64,000 nt of DNA from Stratiolaelaps scimitus (lineage: Eukaryota; Arthropoda; Arachnida; Mesostigmata; Laelapidae): the NCBI GenBank assembly GCA_019614645.1, contig JABWDB010000019.1, forward strand, positions 418,501 through 482,500, in the 5' to 3' direction. Each line of letters starts with the position of its first letter. Position 1 is the first letter of the stretch. The notes beneath the pieces were generated by a model. That model had not been told where the DNA came from and made no database searches. It saw only the letters and a program-made list of their open reading frames with translations. The position numbers and the translations under genes are program-made. Below are positions 24,513 to 35,127 of this stretch, one piece after another.

Positions 24513-25205
24513 ATGCGATCCGCCACAGCGCCATCAGCGTTGTGTCGCTGGTATAAGGGTGTGCGGGGAGAAATTCCGTGGACCTTGGGGCAAAGTTGGG
24601 GATCGCTGGCGCCGGCCAGCCCAGTGGATTGGGAATCTGTCCGTCCGCTAGGGAGTGCCAGATTTCACGAGATTGTCGCTAGCAGCAGCAGCAGCAGCAA
24701 CTCTTTTGTTTTCACGATTACCGCTGTCGTTGTCGTTATCTTCGTCGGCGGCGGCGGCGGCGACGACAACGTCTTCGTCGTGGTTTTCGCCCTGATGGTG
24801 ATTACGGCGGCGGCGGCGGCGGCGACTTTAGCTGTCATCGGGGCCTTTCAAGCTACTGGCGACGCCGGAGGGGGCGTGGTAACACGAACACAGCCGCTGC
24901 CGAATGGACCCACGAAATCAAACGGAGTGACCGCGTGCGGCATTTGTCCAACAAACGGCCACTGTTCGAAATCTTCACAAGCTGTTGTCTTCGTCGTTGT
25001 CGTCCGGCTAATCTTCGCAAGCCGGCCTGTCGAGCAGGAGTTATGTCATCACGGCCAGCAGGCATCGCCGGTGAGTGCGTCTCAAACAAACTCACACATC
25101 TCGACCAGTCGACCACAGGCCTACGTCACGAGCATTTACAGCCTCGTCATTCACGGCACAATGATGTCCTACCGGCGACGGCACGCACTAGGCAATGACG
25201 GATGA
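24513..25205 (+). CDS. longest open frame in the window (230 aa), possible membrane protein
   Basis: Starts at an ATG and ends at TGA. Three hydrophobic stretches resemble membrane helices: about residues 70-85 (TITAVVVVIFV), 92-118 (VFVVVFALMVITA then Ala-rich) and 160-170 (AVVFVVVVRLIF). They are encoded partly by GTC/GTT, GGC and GCG triplets, so they may be repeat artefacts. A Ser run (AGC units) sits near residue 60. A strong donor-like GCCG-GTGAGTGCG lies near 25070, so the frame could end there as an exon. Two Cys (TACGICPTNGHC) sit between hydrophobic segments. No family is recognised. Confidence 0.2.
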   Translation: MRSATAPSALCRWYKGVRGEIPWTLGQSWGSLAPASPVDWESVRPLGSARFHEIVASSSSSSNSFVFTITAVVVVIFVGGGGGDDNVFVVVFALMVITAAAAAATLAVIGAFQATGDAGGGVVTRTQPLPNGPTKSNGVTACGICPTNGHCSKSSQAVVFVVVVRLIFASRPVEQELCHHGQQASPVSASQTNSHISTSRPQAYVTSIYSLVIHGTMMSYRRRHALGNDG

Positions 25206-27554
25206 GCCCGCGGGGAAGACGATGCTCTTGCTACATACGATGCCACGGCAGGTCGAGTTAAGCTGAGCTGAGCTAAGCAGAGCAAGGCAGGGGCCGACCG
25301 GAGGCATCACTTGCACAGCTGCAGTTCGAGTTGCGGCATACGTAACGGCAGTAGCGGCAGCTGCTGACGCCGTCGTGACAGGTGACGATAATACAGGGGT
25401 GGAGAAGATGAAGCAGATGCTGAATGAACACCGGCCGTCGTCGTTAAGGCCTACGGCGCTTAGTGTCATTCCGTGGATTCAGCGGTGTGACGCCTTATTT
25501 TTTCCGTTATGTTGCACTTTGAACTGATTTGTATTGTACGGCACAGGCGCACACAACCAGATGTATTCTGCCTATCAATAGGCGGAACTTATAATCTGAT
25601 ATCGAAATTGAGAGATGGTGAATTTGGCCAGTCGTTACAGTAAGTCAATAATCGTCATGTGCTCATCAACAGACTGATTGTATAATATATTCATCAAGAT
25701 TCATTACACGTCCTACGGGACCCTCTAAGGGACATCGCAGGTACGACACGCGATTGTGGAGGAGTATTGTTCCTTTAATTAATATGATCGTTTCATCTAA
25801 TCTAGGGACACGGTATCTGCTTAGTTCATTTCAAGTTAAGTTGCGTAATAGGTTACACGTCCTGGAAGAATCGAATCTTCAGTCTTCAACTGCCTGTCTA
25901 TACTATGAGATACGCAAATCTCTCTTCTTCGGCTAACTAATCTTAACGAGCAATAAGGAAAATGGACAGAGTGAGGATAGCCAAGGGCAGCCATGGACCC
26001 GCATGACCATGTTGGAGACGAAAGCACTACGTAGAGTCACACAGTATATGTAGTTGGTCGTCACTGACCGACAGCAGCCCTGTTCAACTGGCTATGTTAT
26101 ACATGTCATCAGTTAGAAACTGTACGATACACAGTGTCTCACTAACAATAATCATCCCTTAGTAGAGCGAGTGCAAAGGCGAGACAAAAATTGACAATTG
26201 GCGGTATATATATATATATATATATTGTATTTAGCTCTTCACGACAGCCGCTGGCGTTAACGAGCGACAACCTATACACGACCACCACCACCCCCATTGG
26301 CTGCGTACGGTGCAGCGCACACATTGTGGAAACTCTCAGCAGGGAAGAACAACACTTGTAAAAGTAACAACATTGAGCCGAAGTGAGATTAAACCGTGAA
26401 ATTAAAGCGACGCCCAACGAATTTTGTAGCCCACTTTTCTCCTTGTTCGTCCGTTCGTAGATGAGGAGTCACTTGCACCGCCGTTTATCTCAAACGTGTT
26501 ATATATATGATTATTGTCTTGTGTCTAAGCCTATAGCTTAGATCCATGTAGCTTGTCTCGGAGGGCCGTCTTACATAACTCTTCCTTACTTAATGATGAT
26601 ATAAGTGAGACATAACAATTCTATGAGACGTTACGTTGGGGCCATCCTGATATTAAGTGCTCGCCGTCCGCTCATCTCATGTATTAGCCGCGGCAACGGG
26701 AAACAATCGCATTGAGCTGGCGAACGCTACAACGACGAGCTAAGCTGGGTGTCATTCATTTCAGCGGCGGTCAACAACGAACGGGACCGACCGGCCACCC
26801 CTGTCGTGCCGTAGTAATGACCGTTCACATATGTATTATAATTGTTTTACTATTAACAAAAAAAATCCCTCATCTCCCCTCTCGCGTCTCTTCGGCCGAC
26901 TCCGGTGTACGTGGCGACCGAGCAGCGACCCTCACGGCTTAGTCTGATGATGACGACCATGTAGAAATGCGGCGCGATGTTGAACAGTGTCGGTAGTTAG
27001 TAGCATTCGTTTTTGTCTGTGTGCTACATGATTGTAAATGATTCGGCAGCCGCCGCCGCCACAGCAGCATCAGCAGGAGGGCATGACCAGCGGCAACCAG
27101 CGTTAATACGTAGCGAGGATGGAGTGGTATGATAGTTTTCAAGCTAAATGAAGACAGCGTTAACAGATCCGTCTACCGGCGGCTGTGTTGACGACGGTCA
27201 GTTACACCGCGGCCATTTTTTAGATACATATATCTCTCTTCGCTTTTTGCACATGATAACTACTATCATAATAATGATAACCTATAGTCCATGTCAGCTT
27301 ACGAGGTCTAACGAGGTGACAAAATGAATACCCAATAGAAATACTTAATGTCTTGCCACTAAAAGTGTTTTTTTTTTTCGCATCGAACAAACCACGATCC
27401 TAATCCTTCGCACCTAAACCCCAACGGCGAAAACCCTCGAACAAAATCATTGTCATAAATAACTTATTTTTGCATAATCACCTTGACCGCGATCGTCATA
27501 TCGCTGCAGCGTAGAGCAACACGTCGCTCCTTGCTAACGTGATACCCAGCGGTA

Positions 27555-27620
27555 TTGTTGTTGTTATTGTTGTTGCTGCTGCTATTGTTGTTGTTGTTGC
27601 TGCTATTGTTGTTGTTGCTG
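27555..27620. repeat. TTG/CTG triplet tract
   Basis: About 22 units mixing TTG, CTG and ATT. Confidence 0.9.
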
Positions 27621-28218
27621 TCCGAATATTGTCGATCTCTGCCCGCTGGCTCGTGCAGGGTTCATCTAATAAATATATGGGTGATAATTCCATCTGGTCG
27701 AGAGTACCGCTAGTCGTACAATGTGTGTTACTATAGCGTAACAAGCGGCGAATTGGCGGCGGCGGCGGCGGCTGCCGTCCGAAGACCACAAGCCAGCCGT
27801 CGAAAGCAAAGCGCTCGTCTCTGCCGGGTCGAAGATGAACATCATCGTCGAAGGCATGACCGCAAACACAAATATTATAATATGTCGATAGATACGTACA
27901 CATCATTAATCAGTTGAATGGCGGGTGTCTGTAATGAACAGCGAACTAATCTGGTGCCGATATCGGCGAGAAACGAACCAACAACAAAAACGAGCATTTG
28001 CAAATTCAGATGCACAGCGACAACAGCGGCGACGACAATGCTGAACAACCCCCTCCGCCGCCACCGCAAACGAACTAATATAACATATATATATATATAT
28101 ATATGATCACTTGACTATTGCGCAGTAACGTATGCAGCTGCAGGTCTTAAAGGTGACCATTCACACAAATCATCATAGTAAAAAAGAATAATATAAAATT
28201 ACTATGTGAAGTAATCCC

Positions 28219-28219
<1 letters not shown>

Positions 28220-28267
<48 letters not shown>
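28220..28267. repeat. (TA)n microsatellite
   Basis: 48 bp with a single G interruption at 28253. Confidence 0.95.
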
Positions 28268-29425
28268 CGTTAGCACCTGTGCTTTGTCCTTATTGCTTGT
28301 GGTGTGTCGTTTTCGTTGGTTTTGCCTATGGGCTCCTTTGTTTGCTTGTTTGTACGATGTGATGCATTTCTTGAATGCATGTTAGGTGCATTGGGGTGAA
28401 TTTGTACCATCTCATTATTGCACTAGTGCAATAACGGCAATTATACGATTGTTTGCCCATCACTGATCATCCGGCTGATCTCTTTGAACATCATCACTGT
28501 ACTTATGTGCGATGCATCATTTTGCGCCCCCATTCGTTAGAAAGAAAAGATTACCAACAACAACAACCACACAATAATTATTTTGTGCGGTTCGCGCAGG
28601 CGATGAGCTGATGTTCACCAGTGACCATCGCTGTCCCGTACCAGCTGTGCGTGCATGTCCTCCCGCCAAAATTGATCGGATGCGTTTTTCATCATTGGTC
28701 AATCGTCAGAGGCGAATGATGGGTTTTTCGATCAATTCATCGTTCGTCTGTCATCTGTCTCCACAGTGGCCTACACATGCATACACACGGTAGTATGCCG
28801 ATGAATGGCCATATATATATCTCTCTATCTATCTACCAATTCATTTATCTAGTCTAGTCCAGCTCGTTGAAATGGTGCCGCTGATCAAGGTGAACAAGAT
28901 GACAACAAGGTGAACGGACGAAGTGTGCCTGACCGCTCGAAACGAGCGAGCACGTTCAGCGGGCCAGGCGGCCAGCGGTCATAACAGCTAGAGCAGGCGG
29001 GGAGCATCACAAAATATACAATTACAATTAGATAAATAGTACGCATAAATACATATGCAGCAGCAGCAACAACAACAACAAATAAACGAAAAGTAATTGA
29101 CCTCCGCCGGTGCGTTCTTCATCATTACGTTCACCGCGTTTTCATCCGTCTGCCATGGCCATCATGCCGCTGTCGTCAAAACGCCAAAGCCAACATCCCC
29201 CAGCGCCAATGACCACGACCTGTATGTGGTGCTAGTTAAAGTAGCAGCAGCCGCCGAGCCTGGCTACAGCTGAAGGTGACCGTCACGGTAATAATCAGAT
29301 GAATGTTCGATTTTGTCGGACGGCCGAAAGCGAATGAGGTTCATTGGGACACAGTGTGGTAGCTCTCCTCCCATGGAATCGATTCCAATAGAGAACCACG
29401 TCTGTGGGTATCAGCCGCTGAACTC

Positions 29426-29469
29426 GTGGACGTTAAATGTTGGCTGTGGTTGGTTCAGCCCGGAAAATT
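29426..29469 (+). repeat. dispersed repeat, copy 2
   Basis: Second copy of the 14091-14130 element, same orientation. It overlaps the ATG of the candidate gene at 29437. Confidence 0.8.
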
Positions 29470-29858
29470 GATTCGGTGGACATCAGCCTCAGGAATTCGG
29501 GGGTGCCCACCAGAGATCTCGAATCTGAGCTGCTGGCGGTGGCACTTGCTAATGAGCTATTGAGTCTGGAAGAAATCATAGGGGCAAAAGAGGGTCCACA
29601 TTTTAGAATTACCCTATGGGTCGCATCGGAGCAGCAACAATCTACGGGGACGTCCTTGAGGGCGTATGGCAGCCGACTGGTTTACAACTTCTATAAGTAA
29701 TTAATAGTTTACTGTCGTTCTTCGCGGGGGCCTTGTGCTGGCTTCGTTCATTGCCTGCTGCTGACAAATACGAAAATGACGCCGCACCATCTGGCCAAAG
29801 TGATCACTGGCCAGTCGATCCACTTTTTTCTTTCTCCAGCGAAATTCTGAAGCTCTGA
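29437..29858 (+). CDS. candidate two-exon gene (92 aa)
   Basis: Exon 1 (29437-29696) starts at an ATG directly after an in-frame TAA. It encodes a Leu/Glu/Ala-rich segment (ESELLAVALANELLSLEE) that could be helical or coiled, then a Gln run. A donor A-GTAATT follows. A very strong acceptor (CTTTTTTCTTTCTCCAG) begins exon 2 at 29840. The splice phase matches, leaves a 143-base intron, and the joined frame ends after NEILKL with TGA. Composition is unlike repeat translation. The first 11 codons fall inside a dispersed repeat, so the true start may lie elsewhere. Product unknown. Confidence 0.27.
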
Positions 29859-30498
29859 AGAACCTGTTTGCATATCATCATGTTGTATAATCTGCACCAT
29901 TAGTGCTCCACTACACGTTTGCGCAGTTGTCCTCCATTGAGCATTGCGTTCAATATTTCACATTGTTCAATTATCATCGTATCGAATCGTAAAACCATTT
30001 CACGTTCGCTCGTTTGCCAGCAGCACTCGTCATCGACATCCGTCATTATCATAAGGCATCGCAATCAGCGAGGCCAAAACAACGGAGGCGACTTGCGACC
30101 GAAGGGATTTGCCCCGAGAACGTCCCAAGGGAAGCACCCCAAGGAGCAAAACGCCACCTGTGACGTCCAGTTAGATGTCCGTCGCGGAGTAGAACACGGT
30201 CACAGGGGCGCAGGCGATGAACCGTTGTTACCGTTGCCAGATGGCAGAGGTTATGGCGTCAAGCCAAGTTCAACGGTCACTTCCCCAAACAAGACCGCCG
30301 CAGCAACATCACCACTGCGGTCGCCGCGGCTGCTGCTGCTGCTATCGTCAGCCGAACAGCAACCGCCATAGTCGTTTCTCTTCCTGCCTGTCTCTCTCCC
30401 CCTCATCATAGAACGATGCCTGCCCGTTACATTCAACATATGGCGATTGGTGTTCGCGCGACAGCAGCTGCAGGAAAAGTTTCTGCTGCTGCGACTGC

Positions 30499-30918
30499 TC
30501 ATATCGAGCGGACAAAGCAGTGGTGCTCTGCCGTTGCGACTGACCATCTCTCCTCCCGGGGACTCGAGCACATTGACGAAAGACAACAAGAAATCAACGC
30601 ACAATGCTGATGTGGCTTGCTTGAGTTGCTGCGACGTGCGATGTTGATGCGGCGGAGGCGGCGGTGGCGGTGGTGGCGGTTGCTGGTGTTATGGGTGCCG
30701 TTGTTGGTTGCAACGTGCTTAGTTCCTATGTCGATTGCGTCGTGTTCCAGTGGCCGCCCCTGTCCACCTGAAGCACGAAATATTCTGGAAGAAGCGGCCC
30801 ATTGCCCATCCCAGATCACACAGCGCTTTGAACGAATGAACGCTAAGTTCACATGGGGGGTACTTGAGGCATTGCATTTTTGGGCGTCGAGCCGCAGCGG
30901 CGGCTCCAATATACCCAT
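30499..30918 (-). CDS. hypothetical ORF (139 aa), antisense to 30641-30922
   Basis: Starts at an ATG on the minus strand and stays open for 139 codons. It has an Arg/His-rich centre (RHHRHRRLRRINIARR) partly produced by CGC/CAC triplets, and five Cys in the last 40 residues. No signal peptide. It is almost fully antisense to a plus-strand frame, and at most one is likely real. Confidence 0.13.
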   Translation of the reverse strand: MGILEPPLRLDAQKCNASSTPHVNLAFIRSKRCVIWDGQWAASSRIFRASGGQGRPLEHDAIDIGTKHVATNNGTHNTSNRHHRHRRLRRINIARRSNSSKPHQHCALISCCLSSMCSSPREERWSVATAEHHCFVRSI

Positions 30919-30922
30919 CTGA
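30641..30922 (+). CDS. hypothetical secreted or type II membrane protein ORF (93 aa)
   Basis: Two in-frame ATGs (30641, 30647) precede an Arg/Trp-rich segment (RRRRRWRWW) and a hydrophobic core (LLVLWVPLLVATCLV), with possible cleavage after SIA. This is a signal-peptide or signal-anchor layout. The remaining roughly 60 residues are polar, contain three Cys and a likely helix (EARNILEEAA), and show no repeat codons. The Arg/Trp part comes from GGC/TGG triplets. No family recognised. The antisense strand is open as well. Confidence 0.2.
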   Translation: MLMRRRRRWRWWRLLVLWVPLLVATCLVPMSIASCSSGRPCPPEARNILEEAAHCPSQITQRFERMNAKFTWGVLEALHFWASSRSGGSNIPI

Positions 30923-31192
30923 TATATTAGGAGTAGAGGTGATCGTCAAGTATCATCAGTGGTATAAGAGAGAGCCTATCAATAAGGCACCCCATGGATG
31001 ATCAGTGCGCTCCCGCAACGTCGATCGGCCGCAGCACATCAGTTGGGTGGCGATGTCGGCGGCGGCGGCGGCGGCGATGGTGATCATCACGCCGGTTGTG
31101 TCGTGGGTGAACCGATTCATCTGACGCAGTCGACAGGGGCGCTGGAAGCTGAGCGGTTGGCGATGATCGACGGCTGAGTGCTATCATACTAG

Positions 31193-31272
31193 GTAATGGT
31201 CCCAGGCGACCCCGAAAGGCTCGCAATGACCATTTTGGGCAGAAGCCGCTACTCGCTGGAGGCGGTACGAGG
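31193..31272 (+). CDS. candidate internal exon
   Basis: An AG at 31191-31192 coincides with an in-frame TAG, and GTGAGTGG begins at 31273. The 80 bases between are open. They encode an Arg/Leu-containing segment (ERLAMTILGRSRYSLEAVR) with mostly G/C third positions. Joining to an AG at about 31507 keeps phase and gives 21 more residues before a stop, but that acceptor lacks a pyrimidine tract. Family unknown. Confidence 0.18.
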
Positions 31273-31586
31273 GTGAGTGGAATCGAGTCGAGGGGGAGGT
31301 CAGGATAAGAATTGTGCATTGCGCATTGGGCCAATTGCCGTTAACATAATCATCCCGGCCACTGGTGCCGCATCGACAAAGCTACTCAAAGAGGCAGCGT
31401 TCACAGAGAACGGTGGCGGCAGTTGGGAGGAAATCTTGCTGTTGTATCATCAGCATCGTCTCTGCGTGCTGTGTGTCACCTTCTGGAATCGTTGTACGTG
31501 CACACATAGTGAGTGCTGGACATCACTGCTCCCGGGAGGTCTCTTGGCAATAGCTTGCGGGTACGGTCTACGGTAAACTCTGTAAA

Positions 31587-31769
31587 ATGAACCGTAAGAG
31601 ACTGTTGTCGTTATCAACAGTTCGCTCGGAACTCATTCATTTCTTCAATGAGTGGTGTCAAACCTCTATGAATGCAGTGGTGCGAATTGACAGCGAACAG
31701 TGCAAGGAAATTGACGAAGCTTCAAAGAGCATCATCACCAACTCGTCTGTGAACACAGAGGATTTCTAA
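31587..31769 (+). CDS. small ORF or terminal exon (60 aa)
   Basis: An ATG in good animal context (GTAAAATGA) opens 60 codons of non-repetitive sequence. Composition is balanced: a basic start (MNRKRLLS), a central aromatic patch (HFFNEWCQ), and an acidic second half (EQCKEIDEASKS). An acceptor-like TTATCAACAG inside the frame would also let 31618-31769 be a terminal exon in the same frame. No signal peptide or known motif. Confidence 0.22.
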   Translation: MNRKRLLSLSTVRSELIHFFNEWCQTSMNAVVRIDSEQCKEIDEASKSIITNSSVNTEDF

Positions 31770-33062
31770 GCCGACCGACTTCCCTTATGGACAGACAGCC
31801 GCGAAGGGAGAGCTACAGAGAGAAAGTGAGAGAGAGAGAGATATATGATCACGGGGCAGTGGTCTAAAGCAGTCGACGTCTGTATCCAGGCTTGTTTTTT
31901 GCCGCAATCTACAAGCTATTGACTATTCCAATCAGGCGTACATATTTATCGACGATACTCGTCACCTCGATGGTATATGCCACGGGCAAATCGACATGAT
32001 ACGCGTTTGCGTTCACTGGAAAACGGCTCCCCGTGTCAATCAAATGAAGCGAGGAATGCAAATTGAGTGTTTCCAACCCCAAAAACGGACGTCGTGTCTA
32101 CGCGATACAGCCCCCAACTGATCGGACCGACCGCTGTTTCGCTCAGATCATGTAAATTCTATGATACAATGCCCTCTTTGCTGCGTTCGATTCGAATCAA
32201 TTCAAGTGGCAACCGCGGTGTCGAGTGAAGGCCTATGTGTATCTGTCTAGCATGTGTTCTGGCGATTCGTCCACAACATCGCACGTTAGTTGCAAGCTGC
32301 CCTTCCGCTTATTTATATATATATATATATATATGTGTGTATAGTCAATATAGTAATTGGCGGAATGTTCGCGCCGACTATTTCCGATCATAGTATGTAC
32401 TATGCAAATCCAGCTAAGATACCTTCGTTTCCCGGTGCAAAGAAGCGTCTCTCAGATGAAAACACAGCGGAATTCAGCTGCTTGAATTGTGGCGCAATAG
32501 ATGTCATAGCCACATAAATAAATAAATGAAATATCAATAGCAATTAATCAGGCTTAATTATAGGAACAGGAGCGGTTATTTCATCGTCTTTCCATCCGCT
32601 TACAGCAATGCAAAGAAAACGATACTTCTCCGCGGCGCACTGCTCAGGGTCACTGGACTCGTAGGATGCCAGCTGATTCATGGGAGCACATCCCGTTTCC
32701 AACGACACTCAGATATCGTACAGTGAAAATGGTTCGCATGCGAAACTAAGCTGAGTCACTAGACGACATACGGCCCAAATGAATCTCATATCAATTCATC
32801 AACAATTCATCGGTGCATTTACCTGTATCTTCGACAACGGGGCTTGAACGTGTCAAGCTTTGACCATCTGTACTAACAGATATTGTTTTCTAATTCTGTC
32901 GTAATTTCACTGCGCACGCTCTCAGTTCGTCATCGAATTTCACACTAATCAGCAGTAGCCAAAAACAGCAGTGGCCATCGCCCAATATTCTCATTCCCTC
33001 CTGTGATATGCGAAATTTCACCAATGACAAAAAGGGCCCGCGGGCAGAACGGCGTACCTTGA
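31770..33062. other. unique sequence without a supported gene
   Basis: A GA run (31816-31843) and a TA/GT tract (32314-32342). Otherwise featureless to my reading. Confidence 0.4.
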
Positions 33063-33386
33063 ATGCACGTCACAATATTTGTAACCAAAGTGACTGCGTC
33101 TGTGTCCTACCCTGCATTTGCCACCATTACCGATGCTTTTACATGCTGCTATTATTACATAATAAATTATCTGTCCGTCGAAGGCGGGTTTTCTGATCGC
33201 TGGGTGTCGATACTTTTGAACACGAGCACCAAAACGCCGCCGCCGCCAGAGACCTGCGCTTGTACTGACATGTACTTAGTGCACGGCACCGCCACCGAAG
33301 TCGTATCACAACCCATATCGAAGCCAAGTGTCGCGCCGGGCGAATCGTCCCGTGTTACCAGCGACGCTCAAGATAACTACCACTGA
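33063..33386 (+). CDS. hypothetical ORF (107 aa), convergent with 33377-33688
   Basis: ATG-to-TGA frame. The first half is hydrophobic and aromatic with a Cys pair (FTCCYYYIINYL). The second is Ser/Thr/Pro-rich (TPPPPETCACTD) and ends polar. Its stop overlaps the end of the minus-strand ORF by 10 bases, tail to tail. No AATAAA follows closely. No family recognised. Confidence 0.18.
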   Translation: MHVTIFVTKVTASVSYPAFATITDAFTCCYYYIINYLSVEGGFSDRWVSILLNTSTKTPPPPETCACTDMYLVHGTATEVVSQPISKPSVAPGESSRVTSDAQDNYH

Positions 33387-33688
33387 TATCCGAGATTTCT
33401 GTCGTGTGGTACGCGCTTTATCGCCGATGGTGCCAAGTCGTCGGAGCCGACTGTTCCCGTGATACCGGAATGGAGGAAGTTGTACATCGACGGATCATTG
33501 TGTAGGTGGCGCAAATATTCCGAGTAAAGTTCTCGATCGATATAGTGATATGGCACATTGGCAACGAAATATGAAGTCTTGTACAGGACACGAGTACGCT
33601 GTTCTGTCGCCCCCCGAATCACAAGAGGCATCGTGAGTCCGAGTAGCGAGCACAAACACACCGGTAGTATAAAGAAATATACATACAA
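33377..33688 (-). CDS. hypothetical secreted peptide precursor (103 aa)
   Basis: Starts at an ATG and encodes a convincing signal peptide: hydrophobic YFFILPVCLCSLLGL with possible cleavage near residues 20-26. A polar, Tyr-rich body of about 75 residues follows, with a dibasic Lys-Arg near the C-terminus (SAIKR then about 12 residues). The layout fits a small secreted protein or peptide-hormone precursor. The C-terminus is not amidation-like and no known arthropod neuropeptide motif is seen. A donor-like TG-GTAGTT overlaps the stop, so it could instead be a first exon. This is one of the better single-frame candidates, but still unproven. Confidence 0.28.
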   Translation of the reverse strand: MYVYFFILPVCLCSLLGLTMPLVIRGATEQRTRVLYKTSYFVANVPYHYIDRELYSEYLRHLHNDPSMYNFLHSGITGTVGSDDLAPSAIKRVPHDRNLGYQW

Positions 33689-34745
33689 AACGATGACTAT
33701 GTTATGTATGTATATTTTGAGATAAACGATGAGTTAAGACCACCAGCGGCTCGATATAATGTGATGGGTGACTCGATCGATAGATGCATATAATAGATAG
33801 ATAAATGGAAGAAACTATGCTTCTTTTGTTGTAATTATAGTATAATAGTATACTTATTACTGAAGTATGTAGTACTACAAGTACCATACATCCTTTCGCT
33901 AAAGACCTGCTGGTAGGATATAGTTCTATCTTCACTTGATTCGTATGATACCATATGCGTCACATAGATTTCAAATTGAACGCCCCAATTTGAATTCGGG
34001 ACCCCAATTTAGTTTCTAGGAATACACGTTGCTAGGCATAGTCCTATTTATACAATAGTTGTCCGATTTTCTAATAAATCGAAAAATTTGGACACAAGTC
34101 GCGTCCACCAATATATATATATATATCTAAGTAGCCGTTGGAATGACCACAGTTTACTTTCCCCACCCCCAAATGTACGCAGACAGCACATTAAAGTTAT
34201 ATACATATATATAACTTGACTGCTGTCTGCTTCGCTACAGGTTTATTAGCCGACTAATAAGGGCAAGATGCGAATGACAGCTCTCGTATGCGGAGCCGTC
34301 CCACAATTACTCAAAACGATCAAGAGTGGATAGATCTCCGAAAGGAGCAACCAGCGGCCTATGCGCATTTCCGGCCGGGCGCACTTCACACTCTCCCATT
34401 CGAAATCTGTGCCTCGTTCGCACGGTAGCTTTGAATAACAGCTAAAAGCACCAACTAAGTCTCCCTGATTCACTGGAACTCCGAAGGCGCAATCTGATCT
34501 AGTTATGGGGTGCACCTATTTCTTGTTCGGACACGTGTAAACGAGGTGGGTATCCACCGTTGTCCATTGTCGTTGTTCCGTGATTGGCTCATACACATGA
34601 TCACACATGAACGCGGGATGTGTATCATTCAGATCCCTTCCGACATTATTATTCGACTCACTCGACAACGTTATTCTCACTAAACCAATAGTTACTTAAA
34701 GGGGGACTTCGCTAGTGTTGGCGTGAAATCGCAGCTGATGTCGGG
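33689..34745. other. AT-rich sequence with inverted repeats
   Basis: A 7-bp inverted repeat with 7-base loop (33972-33992), a TA tract (34111-34126) and the two-part hairpin at 34179-34230. The minus frame at 34246-34515 (89 codons) has no supporting signal. Confidence 0.45.
34179..34230. repeat. two-segment hairpin
   Basis: Outer arms GCAGACAGCA (34179-34188) and TGCTGTCTGC (34221-34230) and inner arms AAGTTATATA (34194-34203) and TATATAACTT (34208-34217) pair exactly. An asymmetric internal loop (5 against 3 bases) and a CATA terminal loop separate them. Twenty pairs in 52 bases resemble a short foldback or a small structured RNA, below typical pre-miRNA length. Confidence 0.85.
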
Positions 34746-34904
34746 ATGGAACACTGCGAAGCGTCGGCCGCAGCCGCATCCGCCGCCGCTGTCCCTGCTG
34801 AATCAGCCGTCCCTCCAGCACTTTTCGGCTTTTCGGATCGACGTCAATGGCTGCTAACAGGGAACCCGTTACGGCCGAAAGTGCGATTCAAACCGAACGG
34901 TTAA
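34746..34904 (+). CDS. possible short ORF (52 aa) at start of GC-rich block
   Basis: ATG to TAA with Ala-rich first half (ASAAAASAAAVPAES) and basic C-terminus (RPKVRFKPNG). Codons are GC-rich. It opens the CpG-rich interval 34.75-35.56 kb, so it could be a first coding exon or an upstream ORF. No family. Confidence 0.12.
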   Translation: MEHCEASAAAASAAAVPAESAVPPALFGFSDRRQWLLTGNPLRPKVRFKPNG

Positions 34905-35127
34905 AGCGATAAAATGCCGGTGGGCGAATCGCGTTTCGGCCGCTGTTAACAAACGAAAGCGTCTCTCGCGCCGTTGGTGACGCGCGGAGGGCGCGCGTGT
35001 GGCCACTCACGAACGGCTCTCCACTCGCTCCTGGCGCCTGACACCGCGGGCGATGCTGTCTGTGTGTGTGAGTGATTCAGAAAATCTTCAACTTCGGTGC
35101 TTGATATATGTCTGTCGGGCTGTCCGC

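Larger units (their letters stand above)
25206..29436. other. non-coding stretch
   Basis: Mostly unique sequence with TA tracts at 26205-26225, 28085-28104 and 28220-28267, TTG/CTG triplets 27555-27620, GGC units 27754-27773, TCTA units about 28820-28836 and CAG/CAA units 29056-29082. Frames at 25188-25469, 26142-26417 and 27496-27906 have no supporting signals. Confidence 0.45.

Noticed and set aside
31976..31992. Match of about 16 bases to 14072-14087 (TCGATGGTATATGCCA)
   Set aside because: A shared 16-mer somewhere in 64 kb is close to chance expectation and no flanking similarity exists.
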